Source: Stackebrandtia nassauensis DSM 44728
GTDB lineage: Bacteria > Actinomycetota > Actinomycetes > Mycobacteriales > Micromonosporaceae
Assembly: GCF_000024545.1 (NCBI RefSeq)
Contig: NC_013947.1
Location: 6,777,558-6,841,557 of the forward strand
Direction of reading: 5' to 3'
Length of the DNA stretch: 64,000 nt
Part shown: piece after piece, positions 7,454 to 15,960 of the stretch
How the letters are laid out: every line of letters begins with the position of its first letter
How positions within the stretch are numbered: the first letter of the stretch is position 1
Notes under the pieces: model-generated
Database searches by the model: none
What the model saw: the letters and a program-made list of their open reading frames with translations, nothing else
Told to the model about the DNA's origin: nothing
Translations under genes and position numbers: made by a program

Positions 7454-8887
7454 CTACTGGGCGTGGACTTCGATCTCATTGATCTGCAACTGGAACTTGC
7501 TGTTGACCGGTCCCGGTTTGGTGCACCAGATCAGCAGGTACTGGGTCTTGGGCGCCTCGGCGGCGGCGGGGAACTTCAGCGAGCTCGCCGTTTCGTTGGT
7601 CTGCTTGCCGGAGATGACGTCGAGGTCGTCGACCTTGATCTCCTTGCCGGTCTCCAGGCTGCCCTTGCCCGCGTAGATCGCGATCTCGTTGCCCGCCTGC
7701 GGCAGATCCAGGACCACCTGCTGCACCCGGCGCTCCTCGCCCAGGTCGAGCATGATGCCCATGCCCTCCATGAAGTTGCCCCAGTTCTGCTGGTTGTACT
7801 CGTTGGTCTTCCACGGCTTGGCGCTGTCGCCGTCGACCAGCAGACCCGTCTCGTTGGGGGCGGAGGTGTCGCCGCCGGAGGGATCGAGAACCTTGAGGTC
7901 GCCCTCCTTCAGCTTGACCTCCTCGGGGGCGCCGATGTCCTCGTCCTTGCCCTCCTCGGAGCTGTCGCCCGCGTTGGCCTGGTCACCGGGGGTGTCGCCG
8001 GACGGGATCACGATCAGCGCGATGATCAGGCCCAACAGCGCCAGTCCGGCCAGGGCCGCGCCGCCGAACAGCAGCCGCTTCTTCACCACGTGCGGCGGCA
8101 GCACGCGTTCGCGTTCCACGGCCGCGATCTCGCCGGTCTGGACGATCGCCAGCGTCCCGGTGTCGGGGCCGAAGCTGAGGTGGTCGAGTTCGTCGGCCAG
8201 CTCGGCGGCGGTCGGCGGGGCCTGGCTGGGCTCCAGCAGCGAGCACACCAGCCGGTTGACGCGGTCGGGGACGTCGTCGCGCAGCTCCTTGGGCTCCATC
8301 GGCATCCCCTCGGAGTCCGTGGGGGCGTCGGGGAGCGAGGCGGGGCCGGGAACGGTGCGCGGCCAGCCGCCGGTGATGGCGCAGTACAGCGTCGCGCCCA
8401 GCGCCCGGACGTCACCGACCTGGGTGGCCCCGGCGTCGGCGCGCGGGTCGGCCAGTACCACTCGGTCGTCGTCCGACAGCAGGATCGTCCCCGGGTGCAC
8501 GTTGCCGTGGGCCACGCCGGTGGCGTGCACGGCCGCGACGGCGCTGGCGACACACTGGATGATGCCCGCGGCGTCCTCGACCGGGATGGCGCTGGCGGCG
8601 ATGACGTCGCGCAGTGCCTGGCCCTCAACCCATTCGCGGACGATATAGGCGCAGTCGCCCTGGTCGACGGCGTCGTAGACGCCGACGATGTTGGGGTGGT
8701 TGACCCGGCTGGCGGCCACGGCCGCGTTGAGCATCTCCTCGGCCTCGGCGCCGCCGGGGGTGCGCAGCACCACCGTGACGGACCGGTTCAGCAGTACGTC
8801 CATGCCGCGCCACACCTGGCGCCCGCTGGAGTCGTCGTTGACATGCGCGGTGAGGCTGTACCGCTCGGCGAGCAGGTCCCCCACCAT
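7454..8887 (-). CDS. MurJ-associated membrane pseudokinase
   Basis: 477 residues. The kinase-like domain (about 1-240) has lost every catalytic element. The ATP lysine is Arg42 (VVLRTPG), the HRD catalytic loop is HGNVHPGTI (127-135) with Asn for Asp, and DFG is DPR (147-149). One membrane helix (about 272-295) follows, then an acidic linker and an extracellular beta domain of discoidin/F5-8 type. In mycobacteria the same pseudokinase is the C-terminal half of MviN (Rv3910), is phosphorylated by PknB and recruits FhaA; here it is a separate gene 189 bp after murJ. The start is uncertain: ATG 8887 begins just before the kinase lobe with GGAG upstream, while in-frame starts at 8929 and 8962 would add 14 or 25 residues. 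Confidence 0.88.
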   Translation of the reverse strand: MVGDLLAERYSLTAHVNDDSSGRQVWRGMDVLLNRSVTVVLRTPGGAEAEEMLNAAVAASRVNHPNIVGVYDAVDQGDCAYIVREWVEGQALRDVIAASAIPVEDAAGIIQCVASAVAAVHATGVAHGNVHPGTILLSDDDRVVLADPRADAGATQVGDVRALGATLYCAITGGWPRTVPGPASLPDAPTDSEGMPMEPKELRDDVPDRVNRLVCSLLEPSQAPPTAAELADELDHLSFGPDTGTLAIVQTGEIAAVERERVLPPHVVKKRLLFGGAALAGLALLGLIIALIVIPSGDTPGDQANAGDSSEEGKDEDIGAPEEVKLKEGDLKVLDPSGGDTSAPNETGLLVDGDSAKPWKTNEYNQQNWGNFMEGMGIMLDLGEERRVQQVVLDLPQAGNEIAIYAGKGSLETGKEIKVDDLDVISGKQTNETASSLKFPAAAEAPKTQYLLIWCTKPGPVNSKFQLQINEIEVHAQ

Positions 8888-9076
8888 CGGAGTCGCTACT
8901 CCAGCCACATGGACCTCCAGATATCCCATCGTCAGGCATTCATCGTGTCGCCTCGCAGTCACCGGCCGCCTCGAGACGCGAAGTGCTCCGCAACCCTGGA
9001 ACGGGTGCGGTCACGCGGTTCAGACTAGTCGGATCGGCCGCCGTGCGGCCACTCCCCTATGAGTCCGGTTAGGGAA

Positions 9077-10717
9077 TTATCGACCGAATTTTCCGCGCAC
9101 CATACTTGTCAATTCTGTGATCTCCCTGATGCGCAGAACGTAGGCCACGCCCAGGTACACCACCAGGATAAGCGCGCCCACGCCCAGCAGTTCGGCCAGC
9201 ATGACGCCCTTGCCCGCCTCGTCGACGCCGGGCAGAAACGCCAGCGCACCCCAGGCGGCGGCCAGGGCGGCGGCCCCGGCGATGAGCTGCCGCACCCAGG
9301 TCAGCACCACGGCGCGCATACCCAGTAGCCCGATGCGGCGGCGCAGGAAGATCGTCGACAACGTTGTCGAGACCACATAGGAGATACCGAGCGTGACCAT
9401 GATTCCCGCCACCACGTAGATACCGGGCAGCAGCGCCAGCGACAGTCCGAAGCCCAGCACCCGCACCGCGACCACCGGGATGTTCAGGATCGCCACCGTC
9501 TTGCCGTCGGTGAGCGAGTAGAACGCGAAGGTCTGCAACTGGCTGAGCGAGAACGGGATCAGTGCCAGACCGCCCAGCGCCATCACCAGTCCGGTGGCGG
9601 TGGCGGCGTCGCGGCCGTACTTGCCCCAGTCGAACATGACGATCGACAGTTGCGAGCCCAGCGCGATGTACACGACCACGACCGGCATCATCACCAGCGT
9701 CGCCAGCCGGGTGCCGGACGACAGTCCCGCGGCCATGTCGGAGTAGCGGCCCTCGCTGGCGGCGGCCGACAGCCGGGGCATGAGCGCGGTGATGACCGAG
9801 ACGGCCACGATGCCGTGCGCCATCATCATCACGGCGTAGGCGTTGTTGTAGACGATCGGTCCCGGGTTGTCGTCGCTGCCGGCGGCGGCGAGGTTGGCGA
9901 CCTTGATGGCGGTGACGACCGCGATCTGGTTGACCGCGACGTACAGGAAGATCCAGCCCGCCAGTTTGGCGATCTTGGACAGGTGCAGTTCCCGGAAGTC
10001 GAACCGCCACTTCCAGCGGAACCCGACCTTGCGCAGCGCCGGCCACATCGCCAGCGACTGCACCAGCACGCCCGCCGGGACGCCGAGCCCCAGGAGCAGC
10101 AGCATCGGCCCGGTGACGTCGGACAGCTCCAGGTCGCCGCTGATCTTGGAGCTGTACAGGACGAAGAACGCCCCACCCATCGCGATGATGACCAGGTTGT
10201 TGAGGATCGGCGCCCACATCGGGGCCGCGAAGTGCTCGCGGGTGTTGAGCACCGCCTGCAACATCGCCGACAGCCCATAGAAGAACAGTGCCGGGAGCAT
10301 CAGGTAGCTCAGCGAGGTGACGACCTCGCGGTTGTCGTCCGAACCCATCAGCCGGGCCAGCAGCGGCGCGGCGGCCACGACGCACGCGGTCGAGGCGGCC
10401 AGCAGCACCACCGCCAGGGTCAGCAGCCGTTGCGTGAACGCCTCGCCCTGGTCGAAGTCCTCCTTGCGGGCCCGCACGATCAACGGCACCACGACGCTGG
10501 TGAGCACCCCGCCCATCACCAGTTCGTAGACCATCTGCGGGAAGTACTGCGCGGTGACGTACGCGTCACCTACCATCGTGCCCAGCGCGGCGCCGATGAC
10601 CACATTGCGAAGGAATCCGGTGATCCGCGAGATCAGCGTCCCCGCGGCCATGACCGCGCCGTGGCGTGCCAGGCCAGAGGTGGACGTCTTCGTGTTGGTC
10701 ACACCGTCGCCTTCCAT
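9077..10717 (-). CDS. murJ: Lipid II flippase MurJ
   Basis: 546 residues of the MOP/MVF superfamily, with about fourteen hydrophobic helices. It flips undecaprenyl-linked lipid II across the membrane for peptidoglycan polymerisation. The signature N-terminus LISRITGFLRNVVIGAALG and the YFPQMVYELVMGG segment are present, with the substrate-cavity charges in helix 1-2 (Arg in SRITGFLR) conserved. The N-terminal extension of about 15 residues is short. It is the first gene of the leftward murJ-pseudokinase-sigM-anti-sigma block and is divergent from cca. Confidence 0.95.
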   Translation of the reverse strand: MEGDGVTNTKTSTSGLARHGAVMAAGTLISRITGFLRNVVIGAALGTMVGDAYVTAQYFPQMVYELVMGGVLTSVVVPLIVRARKEDFDQGEAFTQRLLTLAVVLLAASTACVVAAAPLLARLMGSDDNREVVTSLSYLMLPALFFYGLSAMLQAVLNTREHFAAPMWAPILNNLVIIAMGGAFFVLYSSKISGDLELSDVTGPMLLLLGLGVPAGVLVQSLAMWPALRKVGFRWKWRFDFRELHLSKIAKLAGWIFLYVAVNQIAVVTAIKVANLAAAGSDDNPGPIVYNNAYAVMMMAHGIVAVSVITALMPRLSAAASEGRYSDMAAGLSSGTRLATLVMMPVVVVYIALGSQLSIVMFDWGKYGRDAATATGLVMALGGLALIPFSLSQLQTFAFYSLTDGKTVAILNIPVVAVRVLGFGLSLALLPGIYVVAGIMVTLGISYVVSTTLSTIFLRRRIGLLGMRAVVLTWVRQLIAGAAALAAAWGALAFLPGVDEAGKGVMLAELLGVGALILVVYLGVAYVLRIREITELTSMVRGKFGR

Positions 10718-10768
10718 GGGTAGGTGTTCGGACTCGGGGTGCCCGACATGCCTTAAGCTTTGCGGTCG

Positions 10769-12190
10769 ATGTCAGACCGTATCGGAAACGAAATCAGCGT
10801 TCCCCCGGTGGCCGACGCGCTCGGGGAAGTCTTCGCGGCAGCCGGGCACGAGCTCCACCTCGTCGGCGGCCCGGTACGGGACGCCATCCTCAGGCGTGAC
10901 ACCGTTGACCTGGACTTCGCCACCAGTGCCCATCCCGAGGTCACACAGGCCATATTGGAGGAACACTCCTCGACGATCTGGACCACCGGCCGCGAGTTCG
11001 GCACCATCGGCGCCATGTTCCGCGGCCACCGGGTCGAGGTGACGACGTTTCGCGCCGACACCTACGACGGTGTCAGCCGCAATCCGCAGGTCGCCTACGG
11101 CGACAACCTGACCGACGACCTGCGGCGCCGCGACTTCACCATCAACGCGATGGCCGTTTCGGTACCGGGACATGAATTCTCGGATCCGTTCGGCGGTCTG
11201 ACGGACCTGGCGCAGCAGACGATCCGCACCCCCGGTACTCCCGAGGACTCGTTCGCCGACGACCCGTTGCGGATGATGCGGGCGGCCCGGTTCACCTCGC
11301 AGCTGGGTTTCCACGTCGACCCGGCGGTCAAGACCGCGATGACCAACATGGCCCGCGACATCGAGCGGATCTCGGCCGAACGGGTCCGCGACGAGTTCGT
11401 CAAGCTCATGGGCGGCACCGACCCGGTTCCGGGACTGCGGCTGCTGGTCGCCACCGGTCTGGCCGAGGAGTTCCTGCCGGAGCTGCCCGCGCTGCGGATG
11501 GCCATCGACGAACACGCGCAGCACAAGGACGTCTACGAGCACACCCTGACCGTCGTGCGCAACGCCATGTCCCTTGAGGAGGACGGGCCGGACGTGCTGC
11601 TGCGGATCGCCGCGCTGCTGCACGACATCGGCAAGCCCGAGACCAAGGGCATCGGCCCCGACGGCCGGGTCACCTTCCACCACCACGAGGTCGCCGGTGC
11701 CCGCATCGCCCGCAAGCGGCTCAAGGCGCTGAAGTTCCCCAAGGACGACATCGGCGCGATCTGCCATCTCATCGCGCTGCACCTGCGGTTCTACGGCTAC
11801 GGTCGCGGCGAGTGGACGGACTCGGCGGTGCGCCGCTACGTCACCGACGCGGGCGCCGTCCTGCCGCGGCTGCACAAACTGGTGCGCTCGGACTGCACCA
11901 CCCGCAACAAGCGCAAGGCGGCCCGGCTGGCCGCCGACTACGACGCGCTCGAGGAGCGCATCTCCCGGATCGCCGCCGAGGAGGACCTGGCGAAGGTCCG
12001 CCCCGACCTCAACGGCGAGGAGATCATGACGTTGCTGGAGATCAAGCCCGGTCCGCAGGTCGGCAAGGCGTGGAAGCACCTCAAGGAGCTGCGGTTGGAG
12101 CAGGGTCCACTGTCGCGTGAGGAGGCCGAGACGGCGCTGTTCGCCTGGGCGCGCGAACAGGGGATCGCCGTACCCGGCTCGCGGGAGTGA
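10769..12190 (+). CDS. cca: CCA tRNA nucleotidyltransferase
   Basis: 473 residues. The nucleotidyltransferase head has LVGGPVRDAIL followed by the metal motif DLDF, then the RRDFTINAMA motif and the tRNA-binding head. A C-terminal HD domain carries LLHDIGKPE and HHHEVAGA. It adds or repairs the 3' CCA of tRNAs, which matters here because tRNA-Leu at 56737 does not encode CCA. ATG 10769 is preferred to an in-frame TTG three codons upstream. Divergent from murJ, as in other actinobacteria. Confidence 0.95.
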   Translation: MSDRIGNEISVPPVADALGEVFAAAGHELHLVGGPVRDAILRRDTVDLDFATSAHPEVTQAILEEHSSTIWTTGREFGTIGAMFRGHRVEVTTFRADTYDGVSRNPQVAYGDNLTDDLRRRDFTINAMAVSVPGHEFSDPFGGLTDLAQQTIRTPGTPEDSFADDPLRMMRAARFTSQLGFHVDPAVKTAMTNMARDIERISAERVRDEFVKLMGGTDPVPGLRLLVATGLAEEFLPELPALRMAIDEHAQHKDVYEHTLTVVRNAMSLEEDGPDVLLRIAALLHDIGKPETKGIGPDGRVTFHHHEVAGARIARKRLKALKFPKDDIGAICHLIALHLRFYGYGRGEWTDSAVRRYVTDAGAVLPRLHKLVRSDCTTRNKRKAARLAADYDALEERISRIAAEEDLAKVRPDLNGEEIMTLLEIKPGPQVGKAWKHLKELRLEQGPLSREEAETALFAWAREQGIAVPGSRE

Positions 12191-12261
12191 GCGGGCGTCG
12201 GCCCCATCCGGTAACGTGCCGAAAGGCCCGAAAAACGAAGACCAACACAATGGAGCGAGAA

Positions 12262-12777
12262 ATGCTGGACCGTCCCAGGGCTCCGTGGCCCTACGACTTC
12301 CTGCCCAAGGTCGGCGAATTCCCGGTCGTCTCCAACGACGTCCGCGACGGCGAACTGCTGTCGGACAACCACACCTTCGCGGGCGACAATCTCTCGCCGC
12401 AGCTGTCGTGGTCGGGTTTCCCCGCTGAGACCAGGAGTTTCACCCTCACCTGCTTCGACCCGGACGCCCCCACCGGCTCCGGGTTCTGGCACTGGGCGGT
12501 GGCCAACCTGCCGGTGTCGACGACCTCGCTGGAACGCGGGGCGGCGCTTCCCGACGGCGCGGTGGCGCTGCGCAACGACATGGGGAACCACAAGTACGAC
12601 GGCGCCGCGCCACCGGCGGGGGACTATCCGCACCGCTACGCCTTCGCGGTCCACGCCGTCGACGTCGACGCGCTCGACGTGGACGAAAGCGCGTCCTGCG
12701 CCGTACTGGGTTTCAACCTGGCCTTCCACACGCTGGCCCGTGGCGTGGTGACGCCGGTCTACCAGATCCAAGCCTGA
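12262..12777 (+). CDS. YbhB/YbcL-family PEBP-like protein
   Basis: About 171 residues of the phosphatidylethanolamine-binding/Raf-kinase-inhibitor-like superfamily. The motifs LSPQLSWSGFPAETRSFTLT, CFDPDAPTGSGFWHWAVANL and the HRYAFAVHAVDV strand are characteristic and form the anion-binding pocket (DPDAP and the His of HW). No signal peptide, so cytosolic. ATG 12262 is preferred because GGAG lies six bases upstream; ATG 12250 would add four residues. Biological role of bacterial members is unclear. Confidence 0.9.
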   Translation: MLDRPRAPWPYDFLPKVGEFPVVSNDVRDGELLSDNHTFAGDNLSPQLSWSGFPAETRSFTLTCFDPDAPTGSGFWHWAVANLPVSTTSLERGAALPDGAVALRNDMGNHKYDGAAPPAGDYPHRYAFAVHAVDVDALDVDESASCAVLGFNLAFHTLARGVVTPVYQIQA

Positions 12778-12819
12778 CGAATCACATATTTACTTACATC
12801 TCTGTAAGATGCTATGGAC

Positions 12820-12843
12820 CCCGATGCCGAGAGGCATTGGGGC
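12820..12843. terminator. Hairpin after the PEBP gene
   Basis: CCCCGATGCC (12820-12829) pairs with GGCATTGGGG (12834-12843), one G-U wobble, GAGA tetraloop. It lies 42 bp after the PEBP stop and before the RTX-protease start, so it probably ends the upstream transcript. It overlaps an in-frame ATG (12814) that I therefore do not use as the start of the next gene. Confidence 0.55.
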
Positions 12844-12879
12844 CCATATTGTTTCGTTCTGTCTGCTAGGGACTGTCCC

Positions 12880-14922
12880 GTGGTTTCTTTTGCCCAGCTC
12901 CGTAACCTCGACACCTCCAAGCTCACCAAGGCCGCCGACACCGCCGTGAAGGTCGGCAAGGACATGGAATCCCGCGCCGGGGACGTCAACGACGTGGCCA
13001 AGCGCGGCGGCGACGGCTCCGACTTCTGGGCCGGTGTCGACGCCGACGCCCAGAACGCGCTGCTGACCACCTTTCCGCCGCCGCTCAACGCCGCCGGAAC
13101 CGTCTTCAAGTCCTCGGCGGGAACGGTCGACAAACTCGTCGACGAACTCGACGCCGCCAAGAACGAGATCGACACCGCGATCTCGTCCTACCCCCGGCTC
13201 ATCGTCGGCGACGACGGCAGCGTCACCTATCCGCCGACCAACAGTGCCGAAGACGCGAAACAGATGCAGGCCCAGGCCCAGGATCTGGCCGCGAAACTGA
13301 AGGCGGCCGTCGACCGCGCCAACGCCGCCGACACCGCCGCCTCGGGCGAGCTGGCGCAGCACGACCTCGGCGCCGGGAAACCCGTCCAGGTCAAGCTTCC
13401 CGACGGTTCGTACTACCTGACCACCGGCGACAAGGACAACGAGGTCAAGGTCAAGAACGACCAGAACGGCAACCTGATCGTCACCGTCGACGGCGAGGAC
13501 TTCAAGTACGACAAGGGAACCAAGCTGACGCTCAACACCGGCGACGGTGAGGACAATGTCGACATCAACGAGCACGTCAACAACGACATCAACGTCAGCA
13601 CCGGCGACGGCAAGGACGTCGTCACCGACCACGACTCCAAGGGCCAGCGCACCATCTCCACCGGCGCGGGCGACGACACCGTCGCCGTGACCGGCCAGGA
13701 CCGCAACATCTTCACCGAGGCGGGCGACGACAAGGTCACCGCCATCGGCGACAAGAACAATGTGGGCACCGGTGACGGCAACGACGACGTCAAGACCACC
13801 GGCGGCACCGCGTACGCGGGCGACGGCGACGACAAGATCCGCGCCGGGAACCACGACGACCCGCTGTACAAGGACGCCGACGAGCACGACACCACCATCT
13901 ACGGCAACGACGGCGACGACGAGATCCAGGGCAGCACCAAGAACGACACGATCTCCGGCGGCAAGGGCGAGGACGAGATCTACGGCCACGAGGGCGACGA
14001 CGTCATCGCGGGCAACGACGACCACGACTACATCGACGGCCAGGACGGCAACGACAAGATCTCCGGCGGCGGCGACAAGGACGTCCTGTATGGACTGGAC
14101 GGCAACGACGCCATCGACGGCGGCGCGGGCCGCGACTACCTGGAGGGCGGCGACGACAAGGACGTGCTCACCGGCGGTGCCGAGGAGGACGTGCTGTCCG
14201 GCGGGCGCGGCGATGACGACCTGCGCGGCGGCGACGCCGACGACGTCACCTACGCCGGTGAGGGCAAGGACACGATCGACGGCGGCGCCGGCAACGACAA
14301 GTCCTTCGTCCAGGACGGCGACACCGTCGCCAAGGACAAGGGCGACACGGTGCAGAAGGTCGACATCGCCGACAACAGCTTCATCAAGATCGACGGTTCC
14401 GACGAGTTCCAGGACCGGATCCGCGCCGACCTGGACATGTACAGCTCGTCACCGACCGGCCGCCAGATGATCGAGAACCTCTCCGACGGCGTCGACAACA
14501 GCCGTCACGACTGGATGCCCGGCGAGCGGGAGCTGGTCATCAACGAGAACGACGAGGACAACGGCGAGGCCCAGCCCGGACTGGACGGCTTCCTCGGCCA
14601 CGACGTGAACATCAACATCAACCCGGAGTACGACGGATCGCCCTACCAGCACCAGCTGAACAGCACTCCATATGAGAAGGTGCCCGCCCACACGCTCTAC
14701 CACGAGCTGGGGCACGCGTACGACTTCTACAACGACACCAGTCTCGACGGCGACTACTCCGACGGCTCACCCCGGGACGAACGCCAGGCCGTGGGTCTGC
14801 CCACTGTCGACCATGACAACAACCCGAAGACGCCCGACGTCGTCGACCCCGACCATCCCAAGCAGTACACCGAGAACGGCCTGCGGGAGGAACAGGGCCG
14901 CGAGCCACGGCCGCAGTACTAG
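12880..14922 (+). CDS. RTX-repeat protein with C-terminal M91-type zinc protease
   Basis: 680 residues in three parts. Residues 1 to about 115 are helical, with a WXG-like turn (GSDFWAGVDADAQ) between two long helices, resembling the export domain of type VII-secreted proteins; there is no signal peptide. About 215-475 is a run of acidic RTX calcium-binding nonapeptides (for example GGKGEDEIYGHEGDDVIAG and GGAGRDYLEGGDDKDVLTGG). The C-terminus (about 500-680) has HELGH at 608-612, a downstream Glu634 in DERQAVGLP and a final TENGLREEQGREPRPQY, the pattern of Peptidase_M91, the family of effector NleD. I start at GTG 12880 because AGGGA lies upstream and an ATG at 12814 is inside a hairpin. 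Probably a secreted Ca2+-folded toxin or processing protease. No immunity gene is recognisable beside it. The stop overlaps the convergent gene at CTAG. Confidence 0.85.
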   Translation: MVSFAQLRNLDTSKLTKAADTAVKVGKDMESRAGDVNDVAKRGGDGSDFWAGVDADAQNALLTTFPPPLNAAGTVFKSSAGTVDKLVDELDAAKNEIDTAISSYPRLIVGDDGSVTYPPTNSAEDAKQMQAQAQDLAAKLKAAVDRANAADTAASGELAQHDLGAGKPVQVKLPDGSYYLTTGDKDNEVKVKNDQNGNLIVTVDGEDFKYDKGTKLTLNTGDGEDNVDINEHVNNDINVSTGDGKDVVTDHDSKGQRTISTGAGDDTVAVTGQDRNIFTEAGDDKVTAIGDKNNVGTGDGNDDVKTTGGTAYAGDGDDKIRAGNHDDPLYKDADEHDTTIYGNDGDDEIQGSTKNDTISGGKGEDEIYGHEGDDVIAGNDDHDYIDGQDGNDKISGGGDKDVLYGLDGNDAIDGGAGRDYLEGGDDKDVLTGGAEEDVLSGGRGDDDLRGGDADDVTYAGEGKDTIDGGAGNDKSFVQDGDTVAKDKGDTVQKVDIADNSFIKIDGSDEFQDRIRADLDMYSSSPTGRQMIENLSDGVDNSRHDWMPGERELVINENDEDNGEAQPGLDGFLGHDVNININPEYDGSPYQHQLNSTPYEKVPAHTLYHELGHAYDFYNDTSLDGDYSDGSPRDERQAVGLPTVDHDNNPKTPDVVDPDHPKQYTENGLREEQGREPRPQY

Positions 14923-15758
14923 CCCGGCAGCCGTCGCCGCAGTCCCTCGATGCCGTCGGCGACGATCGCGTCGTCGCGTTCGGCCAGGCCGTACTTGACG
15001 GCGTGGGCGGCGCCGAGCCAGTGGTAGAAGCGCACCAGTCTCCAGGAGATCTCGCTGCCAGACGCGGCGATGAGCTCGCGGGTCACCTGCTCGCCGAAGG
15101 TGACCAGCAGACCCACGTAGTCGATCGCCGGGTCGCCGACGGTGGCGGTCTCGAAATCGATGATGCCCGTTGGCATCCCGGTTTCGGGGTCGGTGAGGAT
15201 GTGCTCGCAACCCAGGTCGCGGTGTATCAGCGCCGGGCTGATCGCCGCCAGGTCGGGAAGCGTCGCGTCGTACTCGCGGCGCACCCGGTCGCGCAGTTCC
15301 CCGTCGAGCACCGGAAGCACCTCGCCCTCGACCCACTTCCCGATCTCGAGGTAGTCGTCGCGCCAGGCCTCGGCGGTGACGGCGCACCCCAGCAGTTCGG
15401 CGGCCCGGTCGACGGGGAAGGCGTGCAGTTCGGCCAGCATCGGCGCCACCGCCCGCACCCGGTCGCCCGGTTCGAGGCCGCGTCCGGGCAGCCTCGGATA
15501 GACCATATAGGTCATACCCTTGTGGACGCCGAAGTGGGTCGGCGCCGGGACCGCGAAGCTCACCGCTTCGGCCAGTTCGGGCAGCAGCCGCGACTCGCGC
15601 CGGTGCGCCGCGTCGATCTCGGGGTTGCGGGCCACCCGCAGGATCCGGCCGGAGCCCGTCGCGAATGTCCATGATGCCCAGCCGCCGGTGATGGGCGTGA
15701 CGGAGTCGTCGGCGATGCCCAGCTCCGCCAGGAACCGGCTGGCCTCGTCAGATCGCAT
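14919..15758 (-). CDS. Aminoglycoside-phosphotransferase-fold kinase (APH family)
   Basis: 279 residues. The APH catalytic loop is HRDLGCEHILTDPETG and the metal-binding segment is GIIDFETATVGDPAIDY. The N-terminal lobe contains GGWASWTFATGSGRILRVAR, with an Arg where the ATP Lys is often found. Members phosphorylate antibiotics such as macrolides and aminoglycosides, or small metabolites such as choline and homoserine; the substrate cannot be decided here. It shares the CTAG tetramer with the RTX-protease stop, each gene using TAG from its own strand. Confidence 0.85.
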   Translation of the reverse strand: MRSDEASRFLAELGIADDSVTPITGGWASWTFATGSGRILRVARNPEIDAAHRRESRLLPELAEAVSFAVPAPTHFGVHKGMTYMVYPRLPGRGLEPGDRVRAVAPMLAELHAFPVDRAAELLGCAVTAEAWRDDYLEIGKWVEGEVLPVLDGELRDRVRREYDATLPDLAAISPALIHRDLGCEHILTDPETGMPTGIIDFETATVGDPAIDYVGLLVTFGEQVTRELIAASGSEISWRLVRFYHWLGAAHAVKYGLAERDDAIVADGIEGLRRRLPG

Positions 15759-15828
15759 GGCCGCCAGAGTATGCGGCGCGGCCGCGAAACGCCTTTCGTT
15801 TTCAGCTACCCAAACGAGCGTCGAAAGT

Positions 15829-15918
15829 GTCGGCTACCCGACGTCCATCGTGTCGCATATCTGACATTTCCGCAGGTCAGACCGCGAACGTCGGCTACCC
15901 GACAGACGGGTAGCCGAC
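15829..15918. promoter_or_regulatory. Cluster of three 14-bp palindromic repeats
   Basis: GTCGGCTACCCGAC occurs at 15829-15842 and again at 15890-15903; an inverted copy, GACGGGTAGCCGAC, is at 15905-15918. The last two make a 29-bp inverted repeat. Between them CTGAC...GTCAG forms another small dyad (15861-15880). The cluster lies 43-130 bp upstream of the TPR gene at 15961, the position of a promoter-operator region. Confidence 0.65.
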
Positions 15919-15960
15919 AGATCACTGACAAACGGTGACTTTGATTCATACGGTCGAAAC

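Noticed and set aside
12814..12879. Upstream ATG start for the RTX-M91 protein
   Set aside because: It lies against a hairpin and has no ribosome site; GTG 12880 has one and starts the helical domain.
12790..14025. 411-codon minus-strand frame rich in Val, Gly and Asp over the RTX gene
   Set aside because: It is the complement of the RTX repeats and has no start site or domain.
15829..15918. Possible CRISPR array
   Set aside because: Only three 14-bp units, unequal spacing (61 and 15 bp) and one inverted; no cas genes in the window.
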